This document shows positions 22,726-23,113 of a DNA stretch of 23,113 nucleotides, in pieces. Source of the stretch: a virus. The stretch spans positions 1 to 23,113 of IMG/VR virus record IMGVR_UViG_3300006735_000277; one strand, 5' to 3'. A program made the translations under genes and the position numbers. Below the pieces are notes generated by a model. The model was not told the DNA's origin and did no database searches. It saw nothing but the letters and a program-made list of their open reading frames with translations. How positions within the stretch are numbered: position 1 is the first letter of the stretch; every line of letters begins with the position of its first letter.

Positions 22726-23113
22726 TTTTTTTCTCCTCGTAAGTTACTCCTGGAATGTCTTCTCTCCCAATAAGGTTAGGTTTATTATCTATAGGGTTAG
22801 GAGGTTCTAATTTTGACTTTCGTGTTATCAACATACTACCTTGTGTAACTGTTGAAACAACGGGATCTTCTAATCTATGATAACCATACAGTTTTTGATC
22901 GTCTGGAACATTAGTGTCAAGTAAAGAAGAGCTGTGTGCTATATTTATTTTAATACCTTTTGATGTTGCTATAGCTAACCAAAACTCGCAACAAGCTCTT
23001 CCAGCTTCAGCAAAAGCTACATCTTTATGTGTAAAATCAATACCATACAAATGCAATTCTGTTACTTCTTCAGCAACAGCATAGGCAAAAGAGTAAGCAA
23101 CTGTGTTATTTAA
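22718..23113 (-). CDS. MptE/DUF115-like protein, 5' end cut by window edge
   Basis: The reading frame stays open from the right edge of the window. The codons before position 23056 encode NNTVAYSFAYAVAEEVTE without a stop, and the first apparent start there is only a TTG, so the true N-terminus lies outside. The visible 132 residues read EVTELHLYGIDFTHKDVAFA, then EAGRACCEFWLAIATSKGIK and SSLLDT. This alternating strand/helix pattern resembles DUF115/MptE-like Rossmann proteins that I recall in phage structural regions, sometimes labelled morphogenetic. The C-terminal 50 residues are unassigned. Function in the phage is unknown. It overlaps the next gene by eight bases and is the most upstream visible gene of the late operon. 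Confidence 0.55.
   Translation of the reverse strand, partial: LNNTVAYSFAYAVAEEVTELHLYGIDFTHKDVAFAEAGRACCEFWLAIATSKGIKINIAHSSSLLDTNVPDDQKLYGYHRLEDPVVSTVTQGSMLITRKSKLEPPNPIDNKPNLIGREDIPGVTYEEKKNV

Noticed and set aside
1-23113. tRNA genes, CRISPR arrays, insertion sequences, integrase or attachment site, and terminal redundancy
   Set aside because: I looked for them and saw no cloverleaf-like segment, spaced repeat array, transposase or recombinase motif; the first and last bases of the window do not match each other.

Overview
The window is a densely packed, A+T-rich stretch of a tailed bacteriophage genome, most likely a short-tailed (podovirus-like) marine phage of a low-G+C bacterium. I see no ribosomal, tRNA or host metabolic genes. 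The evidence for a phage is a compact replication operon on one strand and a virion/lysis operon converging on it from the other. Many proteins also resemble conserved proteins of uncultured marine phages as I remember them. The host cannot be read from the sequence; SAR11-like or another low-G+C marine proteobacterium is only a guess.

Positions 1-5563 (+ strand) form a replication operon with overlapping genes: an archaeo-eukaryotic-type (AEP) primase cut by the left edge, a small Cys-containing protein, a UvrD/Rep-like SF1 helicase, a DUF6378-like protein and a family A DNA polymerase with a proofreading domain. The polymerase has Leu at the position equivalent to E. coli Pol I Phe762, a variant discussed for marine viruses. 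Positions 5564-5656 are the only sizeable intergenic gap. It holds a hairpin with a T-run that can terminate the + strand operon.

Positions 5657-23113 (- strand) are transcribed toward the replication operon. Read in the direction of transcription (right to left), the genes are: an MptE/DUF115-like protein cut by the right edge, two small conserved virion-region proteins, a WG-repeat protein with a cupredoxin-like domain, two tail-fibre-like proteins, a small CxxC protein, two tandem 2OG-Fe(II) oxygenase-like proteins, a large probable tail nozzle/adaptor protein, a small beta-rich protein, three Gly/Ala/Gln-rich probable ejection proteins, a 1599-residue probable internal virion protein, an M15-type peptidoglycan peptidase, a conserved 213-residue protein and a 60-residue protein. 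Terminase, portal and major capsid genes are not visible and would be expected beyond the right edge.

Most genes abut or overlap by 1-11 bases (TAATG or ATGA junctions), which suggests long polycistronic transcripts and translational coupling. The points most worth a second look are the tandem oxygenase pair in a very A+T-rich insert between tail genes, the type-1 copper site in a structural protein, the near-identical coupling junctions reused at unrelated gene borders, two small Cys-pair proteins of matching layout on opposite operons, and the highly conserved-looking unknown gene next to the endolysin.
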